20,138 bases of DNA from JACCYX01 sp964610045 (GCA_964610045.1 CAZSUN010000075.1:1-20138), one strand, 5' to 3'; counted from the first letter of the stretch, positions 1 to 7,292 are shown. Notes: generated from the sequence alone by a model not told the origin. Translations and numbers: made by a program.

Positions 1-872
1 AAATCCCGGCAGCCTCGCCGGTGGCGTCACCGGTCGCTCCGGTCATCGCCTCTCCGGTGTCACTCCAGGCGTCACCGGTGGTCGAGATCGCTGGCTCTCC
101 CGTCGTGGTGGCCACTCCGGTCATCAACGACGAGGCGGCGTCCGACCCCAATGCCGCGGTCCTGGCGGAACTCCAGGCGACGGCCAACTCGATTTTCGCC
201 TGTGCCAACGAACGCAATTGGGAGACCTACGCCGCATTTACCAGCGATGCCTTCCGCGGACGGCAGTTCGGAAGCAACCAGCCATTGCCGGCGGACCAGT
301 TCGTCCCCCTGGCGGAAACCCTGCCGGATGTCGATAGCCGCATCCTCACATTCGGCAATCTGCAGCCGATCGACGCCGACACCGTGGCGGTCGATATCAC
401 CTATGTCTCCGCGAATCAGGTAACCAGCGCGACCTGGACGTTCATCCACGGGCGGGTGGAAGGCCTCATGTCGTGGATCCTGGATGTCGAAGTACCGCAA
501 CCGGTTCCGGCGCCTGCCGGGGCGAGCATGATACTGGTCACCTTCGAGGACACGAGCTTCGATCTCGATCCCGCAACCGTGGCCGGTCCGGATGTGGTGC
601 TCGCCTTGCAGAACCCCACTGGGGAGGATCACGAGGCCCTGGTGGTGCGCCTTGACGATGGGGTCGAGACGGCTATCCTGCTTCAGGGTGGACCCGGCTT
701 GCCTGCCGGGGTCACCATGGTTGGTCAGGCCACCGTCCTCGCTGGCCAGCAGGGCACACTGGTGCTGGCCGGGCTCGAACCCGGCGAATACACCATCGTC
801 GACCTCCTTCCTGACGCGAATGGCTTGCCGCATCTCAGTTCCGGCATGGAGGCAACCTTCACGGTTTCGTAG
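1..872 (+). CDS. secreted protein with NTF2-like and cupredoxin-like domains (5' end outside window)
   Basis: The frame is already open at base 3 (Ile-Pro-Ala-Ala-Ser-Pro), so the GTG at 21 is probably internal and the signal peptide lies upstream of the window. The N-terminal ~40 residues are a low-complexity linker with repeated Ser-Pro-Val units, common behind signal peptides of Thermomicrobia exported proteins. Roughly residues 45-155 (counting from GTG 21) look like an NTF2/SnoaL-type alpha+beta cone ('ANERNWETYAAFTSDAFRG'). The last ~115 residues are a beta-sandwich resembling cupredoxin-like domains, ending in 'PGEYTIVDLLPDANGLPHL' and a Gly-Met-x-x-x-Phe-x-Val strand. The full Cys/His/Met set of a copper site is not visible, so copper binding is doubtful. 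The stop TAG is 19 bp before a strong hairpin. The next gene shares the C-terminal fold pattern. Secretion is well supported; function is unknown. Confidence 0.7.
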   Translation, partial: IPAASPVASPVAPVIASPVSLQASPVVEIAGSPVVVATPVINDEAASDPNAAVLAELQATANSIFACANERNWETYAAFTSDAFRGRQFGSNQPLPADQFVPLAETLPDVDSRILTFGNLQPIDADTVAVDITYVSANQVTSATWTFIHGRVEGLMSWILDVEVPQPVPAPAGASMILVTFEDTSFDLDPATVAGPDVVLALQNPTGEDHEALVVRLDDGVETAILLQGGPGLPAGVTMVGQATVLAGQQGTLVLAGLEPGEYTIVDLLPDANGLPHLSSGMEATFTVS

Positions 873-891
873 ACGGCAATTCAGTCTGATG

Positions 892-938
892 GCACAAACA
901 CCGCGGTCCGGGGTTTGGCCGGACCGCGGTGTTTGTGC
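892..938 (+). terminator. strong intrinsic terminator, probably bidirectional
   Basis: A perfect 20-bp stem (892-911 with 919-938) closes the 7-base loop GGTTTGG. The arms begin GCACAAACACCG and end CGGTGTTTGTGC, so each strand carries a short T-rich 3' arm. It starts 19 bp after the stop of the upstream secreted-protein gene and isolates it from the gene at 1140. Confidence 0.85.
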
Positions 939-1139
939 ATGTTGCATGGGACAACATCGTTTTGCTCAAACCTGCCATGGTACTTCTGGGTTGAATTCTC
1001 GATTCAGACGGGGCACACTTGGCCCGTTCGTCAGACATAGCCCTTCCGGAGTTCAGTTTTGTCCGTGGAGGGCACCGGGGCACACGGTTCAATCGACGGT
1101 GGTGAGCCCCGGATGGGGACTCACCTGAAGGAGGACAGG

Positions 1140-1748
1140 ATGTCTCTTGGTACCCGTTTCCGGATGAAACCGGAGGCGACGTCGTCTCTCAGGACCGGGG
1201 CCGGCGCTGCCCTGGTTGGCCTCGCGCTGATTGGTGGCAGCCTTGGCGCAACGGTCGCGCAGGAAGCCAGTCCGGCGGCAAGCCCGGCAGCTGTCGCTGT
1301 TGCGGGCTGGATCGCCGAGTTTCCGGCCGATGTCGCGATCGATAATGACAGCACGACGGTAGGCGTCAAGCTTGGTGATATTGCCGAGATCAACGCCGGC
1401 ACCTTCGAAACCAGGCCGTACGTGGTACTCCAGTTCGCGAACACCACTGCCAGCGACATGCAGGTGGCCCTGTTCAAGATGCCGGCTGATTACACCTTGC
1501 CGGAAGCACCGGAGGTGTACGATCCCGCCTCGTTCACCTTCCCGCAGTCCGAAGCCGACCTGCCGGAAGGCGTCACCGTGGTTGGCTCGACCGTGATTCC
1601 AGGCAATTCGCTTGCCGAGGCTGTAATTGTTGCACCTGAGCCGGGCGTGTACATCCTGGCAACGAATACCGGCCTGAGCGTTCCGTTCACGGTTGTCGAG
1701 GCCGTGGAAATCGAGGTTCCCGATCTCTTCGCCACTCCTGAGGGATAA
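1140..1748 (+). CDS. secreted beta-sandwich protein with Ala-Ser-Pro linker
   Basis: The ATG at 1140 is chosen because AAGGAGG (1128-1134) lies 5 bases before it; the frame is open farther upstream but has no such site. The product is 202 residues. Residues ~18-42 form a signal peptide (hydrophobic 'GAALVGLALIGGSLGA') with likely cleavage near Thr-Val-Ala/Gln-Glu, followed by an Ala-Ser-Pro-Ala-Ala-Ser-Pro linker. The remainder is strand-rich with no Cys. Its C-terminal half shares the pattern 'LPxGVTxVGxxTVxxG...PGxY' with the gene ending at 872, so the two are probably distant paralogues. The ABC binding protein follows 107 bp downstream on the same strand with no hairpin between, so cotranscription is possible. 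Function is not recognised; an extracellular or envelope-associated role is inferred. Confidence 0.75.
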   Translation: MSLGTRFRMKPEATSSLRTGAGAALVGLALIGGSLGATVAQEASPAASPAAVAVAGWIAEFPADVAIDNDSTTVGVKLGDIAEINAGTFETRPYVVLQFANTTASDMQVALFKMPADYTLPEAPEVYDPASFTFPQSEADLPEGVTVVGSTVIPGNSLAEAVIVAPEPGVYILATNTGLSVPFTVVEAVEIEVPDLFATPEG

Positions 1749-1855
1749 ACGCACGATAGAACTTCCTGCGTTGCCTTTCCCTGGTTCCCTTGAGTACCTC
1801 GATTGGTAGCAGCACCTGGTTCAGCCCAGGGCGCAGACACGTGGAGAACACGCAC

Positions 1856-3778
1856 ATGGCCCAAGGACCTCTTTCGCGGTTGTACAAGCAGCTGCAGGAC
1901 GGCGACATTTCCCGTCGTGATTTCATCCAGAAGGCGGCATACTGCGGCGCCGGCGCCGGAATGGCGGTCTTCCTCGCCAACGCCCAGGCGGTGGCAGCCC
2001 AGGGCGGTTCGCGCAACGGCTACGCGGTGTATGCCGCGCAGGACGGCACCCCGTCGGCGACGCCAGGTGGCGGTTCTCGCCCCGCAATCGGCACCGAGAA
2101 CCAGACTCGCGGCGAGGGCGGCGAGTTGAAGATCATTCAGTGGCAGGCGGCGACTACCGCCAACGCCCACCAGTCGGTCGGCACCAAGGACTTCCTCATC
2201 GGATCCATGGTCCAGGAGCCGCTGCTGAGCTACCTTGGTACAGGCGTCATCATCCCGAACCTGGTCACCGAAGTACCGTCGGTGGAGGCCGGATCACTCG
2301 CTGAAGACCTCACCTCCTGCACCTTCACTTTGCAGGAAGGCATTCTCTGGAGCGACGGCACGCCGCTCACCTCCCGTGACATCCAGTTTACGTGGGAGTG
2401 GATCGTCAATCCGGACAACGCCTCGGTCAGCTTCGGCCCGTGGGACACGATCGCCGCGATCGACACCCCGGACGAACTCACTGCGGTCGTCACCTTCAAG
2501 AACGGTGCGGCCAACTGGTTCGAGCCATTCACCGGGACCGTCAGTGGCAACCTTCTCGCCGCTCACGCGTTCAATGACGAGCCAAAGCAGGAGAACAACC
2601 CGGACTACCTGCTCTATCCGCTCGGCACTGGTCCATTCGTCATCACCGAGTTCGTCCCGAACGACCGCGTCTCGCTCACGATGAACGAGAACTACCGCGA
2701 GGCGAACAAGCCGTTCTTCTCCGCCGTGAACGTCAAGGGTGGTGGCGACGCGCCGTCGGCGGCACGTTCCGTGCTCCAGACCGGCGACTACCACTACGCC
2801 TGGAACCTCCAGGTGGAGCCAGCCATCCTGCTCGACCTCGCCGGTGTTGACGCCCTCGGCGATGTGAACACCGACCGCCCGGGCCTGCTCGTTTCCGAGA
2901 CCGGCAACTCGGTCGAGCGCCTGCACATCAACTTCTCCGACCCGAACAAGGAGGTCGATGGCCAGCGCTCCGAAATGAACACCCCGCACCCGTTCTTCTC
3001 GGATGCGGCAGTCCGGCAGGCGCTGAACAAGTCGATTCCACGCCAGGTCATCGTCGACGAGTTCTATGGCCTCGCGGCGCGCACGAGCCCGAACATCCTG
3101 ACCGGCATGCCGGATCTGGAATCCCCGAATACCTCGTGGGAATACAACCTCGACGCTGCGGCCCAGATCCTTGACGACGCTGGCTGGGCGCTCGACGGCG
3201 ATGTCCGCTCCAAGGACGGCGTCCAGATCGAGATCAACTACGGCACCTCGATCAATCAGGTCCGCCAGAAGACGCAGGCCGTGGTCAAGCAGGCGCTGGA
3301 GAGCATCGGCATCAAGGTCATCCTCGATCAGGTCGATGCTGGTACCTTCTTCGACAGCGGTGCCGGCAACGATCGCAATATCGGTCACTTCTACTGGGAC
3401 ATGTCCATGTACACCAACAACCCGGGTTCCCCGGTGCCGGCGTCATGGTTCACCTCCTGGTTCGCCGACGAGGGCGGCCGCAACATCGCCCAGGCGTCCA
3501 ATGGCTGGTCTGGCCAGAACTACCAGCGCTACAACAGTCCGGAGTTCGATGCGCTCTTCAACAGCCTGCTCCAGGAAACCAGCCTGGAAGCAGCCGCCCA
3601 GATCTGCATCCAGATGAACGACGTCCTCATCAACGATGTCTGCGTGATCCCGCAGGTCAACCGGCCGTCGGATACCTACGCGATCTCCCAGCAGTTGATC
3701 CAGGAGAACGTCGACCTCGGCGTTGGCTTCGAGCTCAGCTACTGGAACGTCGCCAACTGGCGGTTCAAGGCCGAATAG
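1856..3778 (+). CDS. ABC transporter substrate-binding protein, family 5 (SBP_bac_5), Tat-exported
   Basis: 640 residues from the ATG at 1856; an in-frame TTG at 1790 would add 22 residues of unlikely leader. A twin-arginine motif (Ser-Arg-Arg-Asp-Phe-Ile-Gln-Lys, residues 19-26) precedes a hydrophobic stretch and an Ala-Gln-Ala-Val-Ala-Ala site, so Tat export is expected. The family-5 hallmark is clear: 'LQEGILWSDGTPLTSRDIQF' followed by a Trp-Glu-Trp segment, then 'YPLGTGPFVITEF', 'DAAVRQALNKSI' and a C-terminal Tyr-Trp-Asn-Val-Ala-Asn-Trp. The family captures peptides, nickel, opines or sugars for Dpp/Opp-type importers; the substrate cannot be read from sequence. No permease or ATPase gene accompanies it, and a terminator follows 20 bp after the stop, so it is an orphan binding protein in this window. 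A degraded C-terminal copy of a related gene lies at 4596-4721. Confidence 0.93.
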   Translation: MAQGPLSRLYKQLQDGDISRRDFIQKAAYCGAGAGMAVFLANAQAVAAQGGSRNGYAVYAAQDGTPSATPGGGSRPAIGTENQTRGEGGELKIIQWQAATTANAHQSVGTKDFLIGSMVQEPLLSYLGTGVIIPNLVTEVPSVEAGSLAEDLTSCTFTLQEGILWSDGTPLTSRDIQFTWEWIVNPDNASVSFGPWDTIAAIDTPDELTAVVTFKNGAANWFEPFTGTVSGNLLAAHAFNDEPKQENNPDYLLYPLGTGPFVITEFVPNDRVSLTMNENYREANKPFFSAVNVKGGGDAPSAARSVLQTGDYHYAWNLQVEPAILLDLAGVDALGDVNTDRPGLLVSETGNSVERLHINFSDPNKEVDGQRSEMNTPHPFFSDAAVRQALNKSIPRQVIVDEFYGLAARTSPNILTGMPDLESPNTSWEYNLDAAAQILDDAGWALDGDVRSKDGVQIEINYGTSINQVRQKTQAVVKQALESIGIKVILDQVDAGTFFDSGAGNDRNIGHFYWDMSMYTNNPGSPVPASWFTSWFADEGGRNIAQASNGWSGQNYQRYNSPEFDALFNSLLQETSLEAAAQICIQMNDVLINDVCVIPQVNRPSDTYAISQQLIQENVDLGVGFELSYWNVANWRFKAE

Positions 3779-3798
3779 GCTCCAGCCAGGGCGAATGG

Positions 3799-3838
3799 AA
3801 ACAGGCGAGCCGGGGAGCAATCCCCGGCTCGCCTGTTT
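3799..3838 (+). terminator. intrinsic terminator of the binding-protein gene
   Basis: A perfect 18-bp stem (3799-3816 with 3821-3838) closes the GNRA-type tetraloop GCAA. The arms are AAACAGGCGAGCCGGGGA and its complement, giving A-rich 5' and T-rich 3' ends that can work in both directions. Confidence 0.85.
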
Positions 3839-4055
3839 GTCAAACCTGCTGGCTCCTGATGCCTGCACCCTTTACCGGAATTCTGGTAGTGGCCGCCCAC
3901 GGTTCCACTTTCCGGGTCCGAAATGGTCCCACTCCTCCGGATGAGGGCTCGTCAGGCGGGGTGTGGGCCACGGGTTGGGCGTCTGTCTGCCAACCCATCT
4001 GCCCGACAGCGACGCGCATCGCTGTCACGGAAGTGTCCCAGGTAGGGGGTGACCT

Positions 4056-4104
4056 TGCCCGACCACAACCGGCCATGCCACCCGCATGGTGCGCTGGTCG
4101 GGCA
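4056..4104. repeat. two-stem hairpin element
   Basis: The outer 10-bp arms TGCCCGACCA (4056-4065) and TGGTCGGGCA (4095-4104) enclose an inner 6-bp hairpin CCATGC / GCATGG (4073-4078, 4084-4089). The segment ACCCGCATGGTGC within it recurs with one change, ACCCGGATGGTGC, in the hairpin at 19536-19601. There is no T-run, so a terminator role is not indicated. Confidence 0.5.
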
Positions 4105-4440
4105 TGTGCCGGCCCGTTACCCACGCCGTGGGCTCCACCATCCGTCTACCGGCACGCCCGCTTCACGAACAGGCATACGGCGGTCCGAGGATTGGGAGGG
4201 AGACCTTCCGCGCCACGTCCAAACGCTTCGGAAGTCTCGTCGCCTGGCGCAGAAACGGTCTTTGTCGTTTCTCCGTGGCGTCCGGGCACACCGCCATCAG
4301 GAAGTCCCTTCCGTGCCCGGCCTGGGTCGTCCAGCAAAAACCTCGCTTCTTCTCCGTCTGGCGCATGTTCCCGCTCACAACGCGTTCCTGCAGGCAAGGA
4401 TCGTTCCTTGCTCCACGCTTCGTTTCGCTCAATCCTCCGT

Positions 4441-4545
4441 CGTAAATACGGAATACCGGACACCGCCGCCTCAAGTCCGCACTTGTGAATCCCCGTCGCT
4501 CCGGGCGAATTTGGGGCAAATGCATAAAAGCAGGTCGAAAATCAC
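4441..4545 (-). repeat. ~105-bp dispersed repeat, copy B
   Basis: Read on the minus strand this aligns end to end with 11212-11320 on the plus strand. Shared blocks include CGACGGGG, TGCGGACT and TCCGGTATTCCG, with scattered substitutions and one 3-base indel; I estimate about three-quarters identity by eye. It lies just before the fragment of a binding-protein gene and may mark a rearrangement boundary. Confidence 0.7.
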
Positions 4546-4595
4546 GCGTGTCCTGTTGGCATTCGCTTCCAGCCGGATTGGGGGCACGCTCCTCG

Positions 4596-4721
4596 TTGCC
4601 GCTGGTGCGGATCGGATCGAAGATCGCGGTGTCGAGATCGCTCAGCCTCGACAACATCGCGCCGTCGCCGTACGAGTTCAACTACTGGAACATCGCCAAC
4701 TGGCGCTGCAATGCCGGGTGA
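4596..4721 (+). pseudogene. C-terminal remnant of a second ABC substrate-binding protein
   Basis: The frame from TTG 4596 to TGA 4721 reads 'LPLVRIGSKIAVSRSLSLDN', then 'IAPSPYEFNYWNIANWRCNAG' up to its stop. This lines up with the last ~45 residues of the intact protein at 1856-3778 (Ile-Pro-Gln-Val-Asn-Arg ... Tyr-Trp-Asn-Val-Ala-Asn-Trp-Arg-Phe-Lys-Ala-Glu), including the shared Tyr-Trp-Asn-(Ile/Val)-Ala-Asn-Trp-Arg and the stop three codons later. Similarity ends abruptly near 4590, and no upstream binding-protein sequence was found in any frame. It is therefore the 3' end of a paralogue whose body has been deleted or replaced, not a short functional gene. Confidence 0.75.
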
Positions 4722-4788
4722 CGCTGCCTCGTCGAGGTGTCATCACATCCACATCGCCGGAGTCCGCGTCCCCTACTCTCCGGAACTC

Positions 4789-4860
4789 GTAGGGACGGAG
4801 CTTGTCTCCTCCCCATGACGTAGGGGCCGATCGGCCCGAGGAACGAGGGTCTGTCGGCCC
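4789..4860 (+). repeat. two adjacent GTAGGG palindromic repeats
   Basis: The first unit (4789-4814) has stem GGGACGGAG / CTCCTCCC with one bulged base. The second (4820-4860) has GGGCCGA (4824-4830) that can pair with TCGGCCC either immediately (4831-4837) or at 4854-4860. Its centre GGCCCGAGGAACGAGGGTCT closely matches the centre of the hairpin at 19465-19513 (GGCCCGAGCGTCAGCGAGGG). Confidence 0.6.
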
Positions 4861-5175
4861 GTGGTCTGGCATTGGGATGGTGCAGGAGAATAGACCCTGG
4901 GCCTTGCTGGCGCTCGTAGATACCGAATCCGTGTCCGCCCGACGACGGCGATCCATTGGTGGTCATCCGGACCCGGTATCAGGTTCCGTAGCAGTATGGG
5001 CTTCGGGTGAGTGATTCGATATCCGGTAGGGCTGCTGATCGCGTGCTCCGCCCGTGTATGGACGCATCGGTCGCGCTCACCAGCTGGCAGGATTGTTCGG
5101 ATTCCGTAGCAGGTTACGAATTCCGTATCACACAGGCTTCCAGGTTGCGTTCCATAAGTGGATGGAGGACGGGGC

Positions 5176-5685
5176 ATGCAGTTGATGATTGACACGACCA
5201 TCGGGCCGCGCAGCGGAAACAAACGGATCGATCGCATGCTGGATGAGATCGACACCACCTGGGCCGACTTCCACGCGTCCTACGCCGGTCTCGATGACGA
5301 CCAGCTTCTTGTGCCTGGTGTCTGCGGTGACTGGTCGATCCGCGACCTGATCGCCCATGTCACCTGGTGGGATGCCGAGGCGATTGCGCATCTGCCGGAG
5401 GTGCTGGCTGGTCAGCGGCCGCCGAAATACTCGGAGACGTACGGTGGGATCGACGGCTTCAACGCCAAAATGACCGCGAGGGATGCCAGTCTCTCGCTCG
5501 CCGAGGTGCGTCAGCGGGCGGATTCGACGCACGAGGAGTTGATCGTGTTCGTCGCCGGTGTCGATCCCGTCCTGCTCACGCCAAAGACGCGGTTCCGGCA
5601 CCGGCTCAAGCTCGACACCTTTGGTCACTACCCGATCCACACCGGGGACATCCTCACCTGGCGTGAACGAAACGGGCTCACCTGA
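5176..5685 (+). CDS. DinB / ClbS-like four-helix-bundle protein
   Basis: The ATG at 5176 follows GGAGGAC (5164-5170) by 5 bases, which decides it over the in-frame GTG at 5158. The product is 169 residues, the usual DinB-superfamily size. The family pattern is visible: 'VCGDWSIRDLIAHVTWWDAE' near residues 49-68 and 'FGHYPIHTGDIL' near 149-160. His61, His151 and His155 fit the metal-binding His triad of DinB/YfiT/bacillithiol-transferase proteins. Known members include thiol S-transferases, mycothiol-dependent isomerases and the colibactin-resistance protein ClbS; which activity applies is not clear. The gene stands alone on this strand and ends 42 bp before the convergent gene's stop. Confidence 0.75.
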   Translation: MQLMIDTTIGPRSGNKRIDRMLDEIDTTWADFHASYAGLDDDQLLVPGVCGDWSIRDLIAHVTWWDAEAIAHLPEVLAGQRPPKYSETYGGIDGFNAKMTARDASLSLAEVRQRADSTHEELIVFVAGVDPVLLTPKTRFRHRLKLDTFGHYPIHTGDILTWRERNGLT

Positions 5686-5710
5686 TCCCGGCCCTGGAAT
5701 CCGGTGAGCC
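5675..5710. terminator. possible hairpin between convergent genes
   Basis: GGCTCACC (5675-5682) pairs with GGTGAGCC (5703-5710) over a 20-base loop. It overlaps the last codons of the DinB-like gene and sits before the stop of the opposing gene. There is no T-run, so terminator function is only suggested by position. Confidence 0.35.
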
Positions 5711-5727
5711 GCGGTTAGGTTGCGGAA

Positions 5728-6105
5728 CTACACGTCGTCGGCGCGGAAGCCACGAGTGGCGGACTGGGGAGCGCGGGCTACCACCGACGGGATGTAGACG
5801 AGGGCGGTGATCTCACGACCCTGGCGGTGGATCACGATCTCGGTTTCGGGGTCGTTGAGGGCGCGTTCCATCTCGGCATTGGCGTTGGCGCCTCGGTTGC
5901 CCACCACATACACTGCGGCGCTTGCCAACCGGTGCGCGACACCCAACGTCTCGCCTGCGTCGTTGCGGATGACCTCGCCGTCGAGCGGATCCTCGAAGAC
6001 CTCCTGCCCGTCGTCGTCAACCTCGTCCTCGACCACCGTTGGCGGCTTGAGCAGTTCGTCCTTGATCCGGTTTGCGATGTACATACCGACGCTGCGCTGC
6101 ATCAT
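5728..6105 (-). CDS. small hypothetical protein downstream of PIG-L deacetylase
   Basis: 125 residues from the ATG at 6105; a second ATG follows at once (6102). GGAG in the 17-bp gap after the deacetylase stop gives the ribosome-binding site and makes cotranscription nearly certain. The N-terminal ~50 residues are helical and acidic ('IANRIKDELLKPPTVVEDEV' followed by Asp-rich sequence). The remainder alternates strands and helices ('AVYVVGNRGANANAEMERAL', 'EIVIHRQGREITALVYI'). No signal peptide, membrane segment or Cys is seen. I do not recognise the family. The translational link suggests a role tied to the deacetylase or to regulating it. Confidence 0.65.
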   Translation of the reverse strand: MMQRSVGMYIANRIKDELLKPPTVVEDEVDDDGQEVFEDPLDGEVIRNDAGETLGVAHRLASAAVYVVGNRGANANAEMERALNDPETEIVIHRQGREITALVYIPSVVARAPQSATRGFRADDV

Positions 6106-6122
6106 GACCTGCTCCGGTGTGT

Positions 6123-6857
6123 TTACCCGTGGTGGACGAAGCGGAAGCTCTCGGCGTACTCGCTGGCGCCTTCCCGGTTCGGGTTCGCCAGACCATCGCG
6201 ACGAGCCCATTCGCGGGTCATCTCGGTTGGGTCCCCCTTGACGAACTGGCTGGCGTGGGCGAGCAAGGCTTCGAGCTTGATGTCAATTGTATCCGTGATG
6301 TCGATCCAGGCGTTCGGCTGGTCGGTCCCGAACAGGTAGAGCCGGTTCACATGGTGAGGTTCGTACCCCTCGGCGATCAGTTCCGGGAAGTACATGGGAT
6401 TGCCAGCCGCCGGGAACATCCCGAAGAGTGTTGCATCGCCCGCCGCCACGTGATCGGGGTGGTTGATGTACCGATTTCCGTGAATGCGAGCGGTGGGATC
6501 GAACCCGACGACGACATCCGGCTTCGTCTTCCGGATCACGCGGGCGATGTCGCGGCGGAGGTCGAGATCGGCGACGACCATCCCGTCCTCGCGTTCGAGG
6601 TAGTGGACCTCCTTCACGCCGAGGATGTCGGCAGCCGCCTGTTGCTCCTGCTTGCGGATGCCGGCGAGGCGCTCGGGGGTCATCCCCGGATCGGCGCTGC
6701 CGCGATTCCCGCTGGTGATCGAGCAGTAGTGCACTTCGGCCCCACCGCGCACCCATTTCGCGACCGTGCCGCCACAGGTGAATTCGGCGTCGTCCGGGTG
6801 GGCCTGGATCACGAGGACGCGGCCGGGTGTAGTGGACGGTGGTGTTGGGTCAGTCAT
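6123..6857 (-). CDS. PIG-L (LmbE) family N-acetyl-sugar deacetylase
   Basis: The ATG at 6857 has AAGGA eight bases upstream; the frame is open farther but lacks a site. The product is 244 residues, normal for PIG-L enzymes. The zinc motif Ala-His-Pro-Asp-Asp-Ala-Glu (19-25) and the second metal-binding motif His-Pro-Asp-His (133-136) are both intact, so the enzyme should be active. Relatives remove N-acetyl groups from GlcNAc conjugates (MshB in mycothiol, BshB in bacillithiol, LmbE-like antibiotic enzymes) or cleave thiol-conjugate amides (Mca). 'TSGNRGSADPGMTPERLAGI' and the central 'KPDVVVGFDP' place it in the broad bacterial group, not clearly in MshB or BshB. It is the first gene of a two-gene minus-strand unit. 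Confidence 0.88.
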   Translation of the reverse strand: MTDPTPPSTTPGRVLVIQAHPDDAEFTCGGTVAKWVRGGAEVHYCSITSGNRGSADPGMTPERLAGIRKQEQQAAADILGVKEVHYLEREDGMVVADLDLRRDIARVIRKTKPDVVVGFDPTARIHGNRYINHPDHVAAGDATLFGMFPAAGNPMYFPELIAEGYEPHHVNRLYLFGTDQPNAWIDITDTIDIKLEALLAHASQFVKGDPTEMTREWARRDGLANPNREGASEYAESFRFVHHG

Positions 6858-7009
6858 GAATCGGTCCTTGTGTGCTGGCAGGCGAGCGAGCGCCATACCG
6901 CGCGCGACTATCATTGGTGCAAGTATCGCAAGCTCGCGACGACCGCGCATCTTCCCGATTGCGGCGTGTACAGCCAGATGCGGTGAGCTTGATTGGTGTT
7001 CGGTCGTTT

Positions 7010-7053
7010 GTAGGGGCAGCCCAGTGAGCGTCAGCGAGCGTGTGGCTGCCCTG
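7010..7053 (+). repeat. palindromic repeat with CGTCAGCGA loop
   Basis: GTAGGGGCAGCC (from 7010) pairs through GGGCAGCC (7014-7021) with GGCTGCCC (7044-7051). The 22-base loop contains CGTCAGCGA (7029-7037). It lies between the divergent deacetylase and PH-domain genes and is followed by CTGTTTT, so it could also stop leftover plus-strand transcription. Confidence 0.6.
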
Positions 7054-7082
7054 TTTTCGCTATCAACCGTGCTGCAACACGC

Positions 7083-7292
7083 TGCAGGAACAGGATTCGA
7101 TGGAGAGCGACCAGGGACAACTCACCGGCACCGATCCNNNNNNNNNNNNNNNNNNNNNNNNNNNNNNNNNNNNNNNNNNNNNNNNNNNNNNNNNNNNNNN
7201 NNNNNNNNNNNNNNNNNNNNNNNNNNNNNNNNNNNNNTGCAGGAACAGGATTCGATGGAGAGCGACCAGGGACAACTCACCGGCACCGATCC
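7083..7292. other. assembly gap flanked by identical 55-base ends
   Basis: Bases 7138-7237 are exactly 100 N. The 55 bases before the gap (7083-7137) are identical to the 55 bases after it (7238-7292). This is what results when two contigs ending in the same k-mer overlap are scaffolded with a default 100-N spacer. The true sequence probably joins directly, leaving one copy of the ATG of the following gene and shortening the window by about 155 bases. Confidence 0.85.

Larger units (their letters stand above)
3839..5175. other. 1.3-kb gene-free region with repeats and a gene remnant
   Basis: No open frame here has a convincing start, ribosome-binding site or recognisable protein. Long frames exist on both strands only because the DNA is GC-rich; they overlap one another and have Arg/Pro/Ser-heavy composition. 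What can be supported is a two-part hairpin (4056-4104), a copy of the ~105-bp dispersed repeat (4441-4545), the tail of a decayed binding-protein gene (4596-4721) and two adjacent GTAGGG palindromes (4789-4860). A short direct repeat TTCCGTAGCAG occurs near 4984 and 5102. The rest shows nothing I can name. Confidence 0.6.

Noticed and set aside
72..947. Minus-strand frame of 291 codons opposite the first secreted protein
   Set aside because: Antisense shadow of a well-supported gene; it also reads through the terminator at 892-938.
939..957. Inverted repeat ATGTTG-N7-CAACAT as an operator of the gene at 1140
   Set aside because: Only 6-bp arms, almost 200 bp from the start and without a promoter match; chance is likely.
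991..1010. TTGAAT plus TGAAT/ATTCA inverted repeat as promoter or operator
   Set aside because: No acceptable -10 box at proper spacing and the arms are only 5 bp.
2294..3388. Minus-strand frame of 364 codons inside the binding-protein gene
   Set aside because: Antisense shadow caused by GC-rich third positions; no start signal and no recognisable domain.
4163..4681. Minus-strand open frame of 172 codons ('MRQTEKKRGFCWTTQAGHGR' part)
   Set aside because: It looks more protein-like than its neighbours in places, but it reads through the dispersed repeat, has no ribosome-binding site and overlaps the remnant antisense. It could be worth a homology search if this segment recurs elsewhere.
4049..4792. 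Long plus-strand open frame of 247 codons in the gene-free region
   Set aside because: No ribosome-binding site, composition heavy in Arg/Pro/His/Ser, runs through the dispersed repeat and out of frame through the binding-protein remnant.
7083..7292. Biological 55-bp direct repeat
   Set aside because: Exact identity at both edges of a 100-N spacer is better explained by contig-end overlap.
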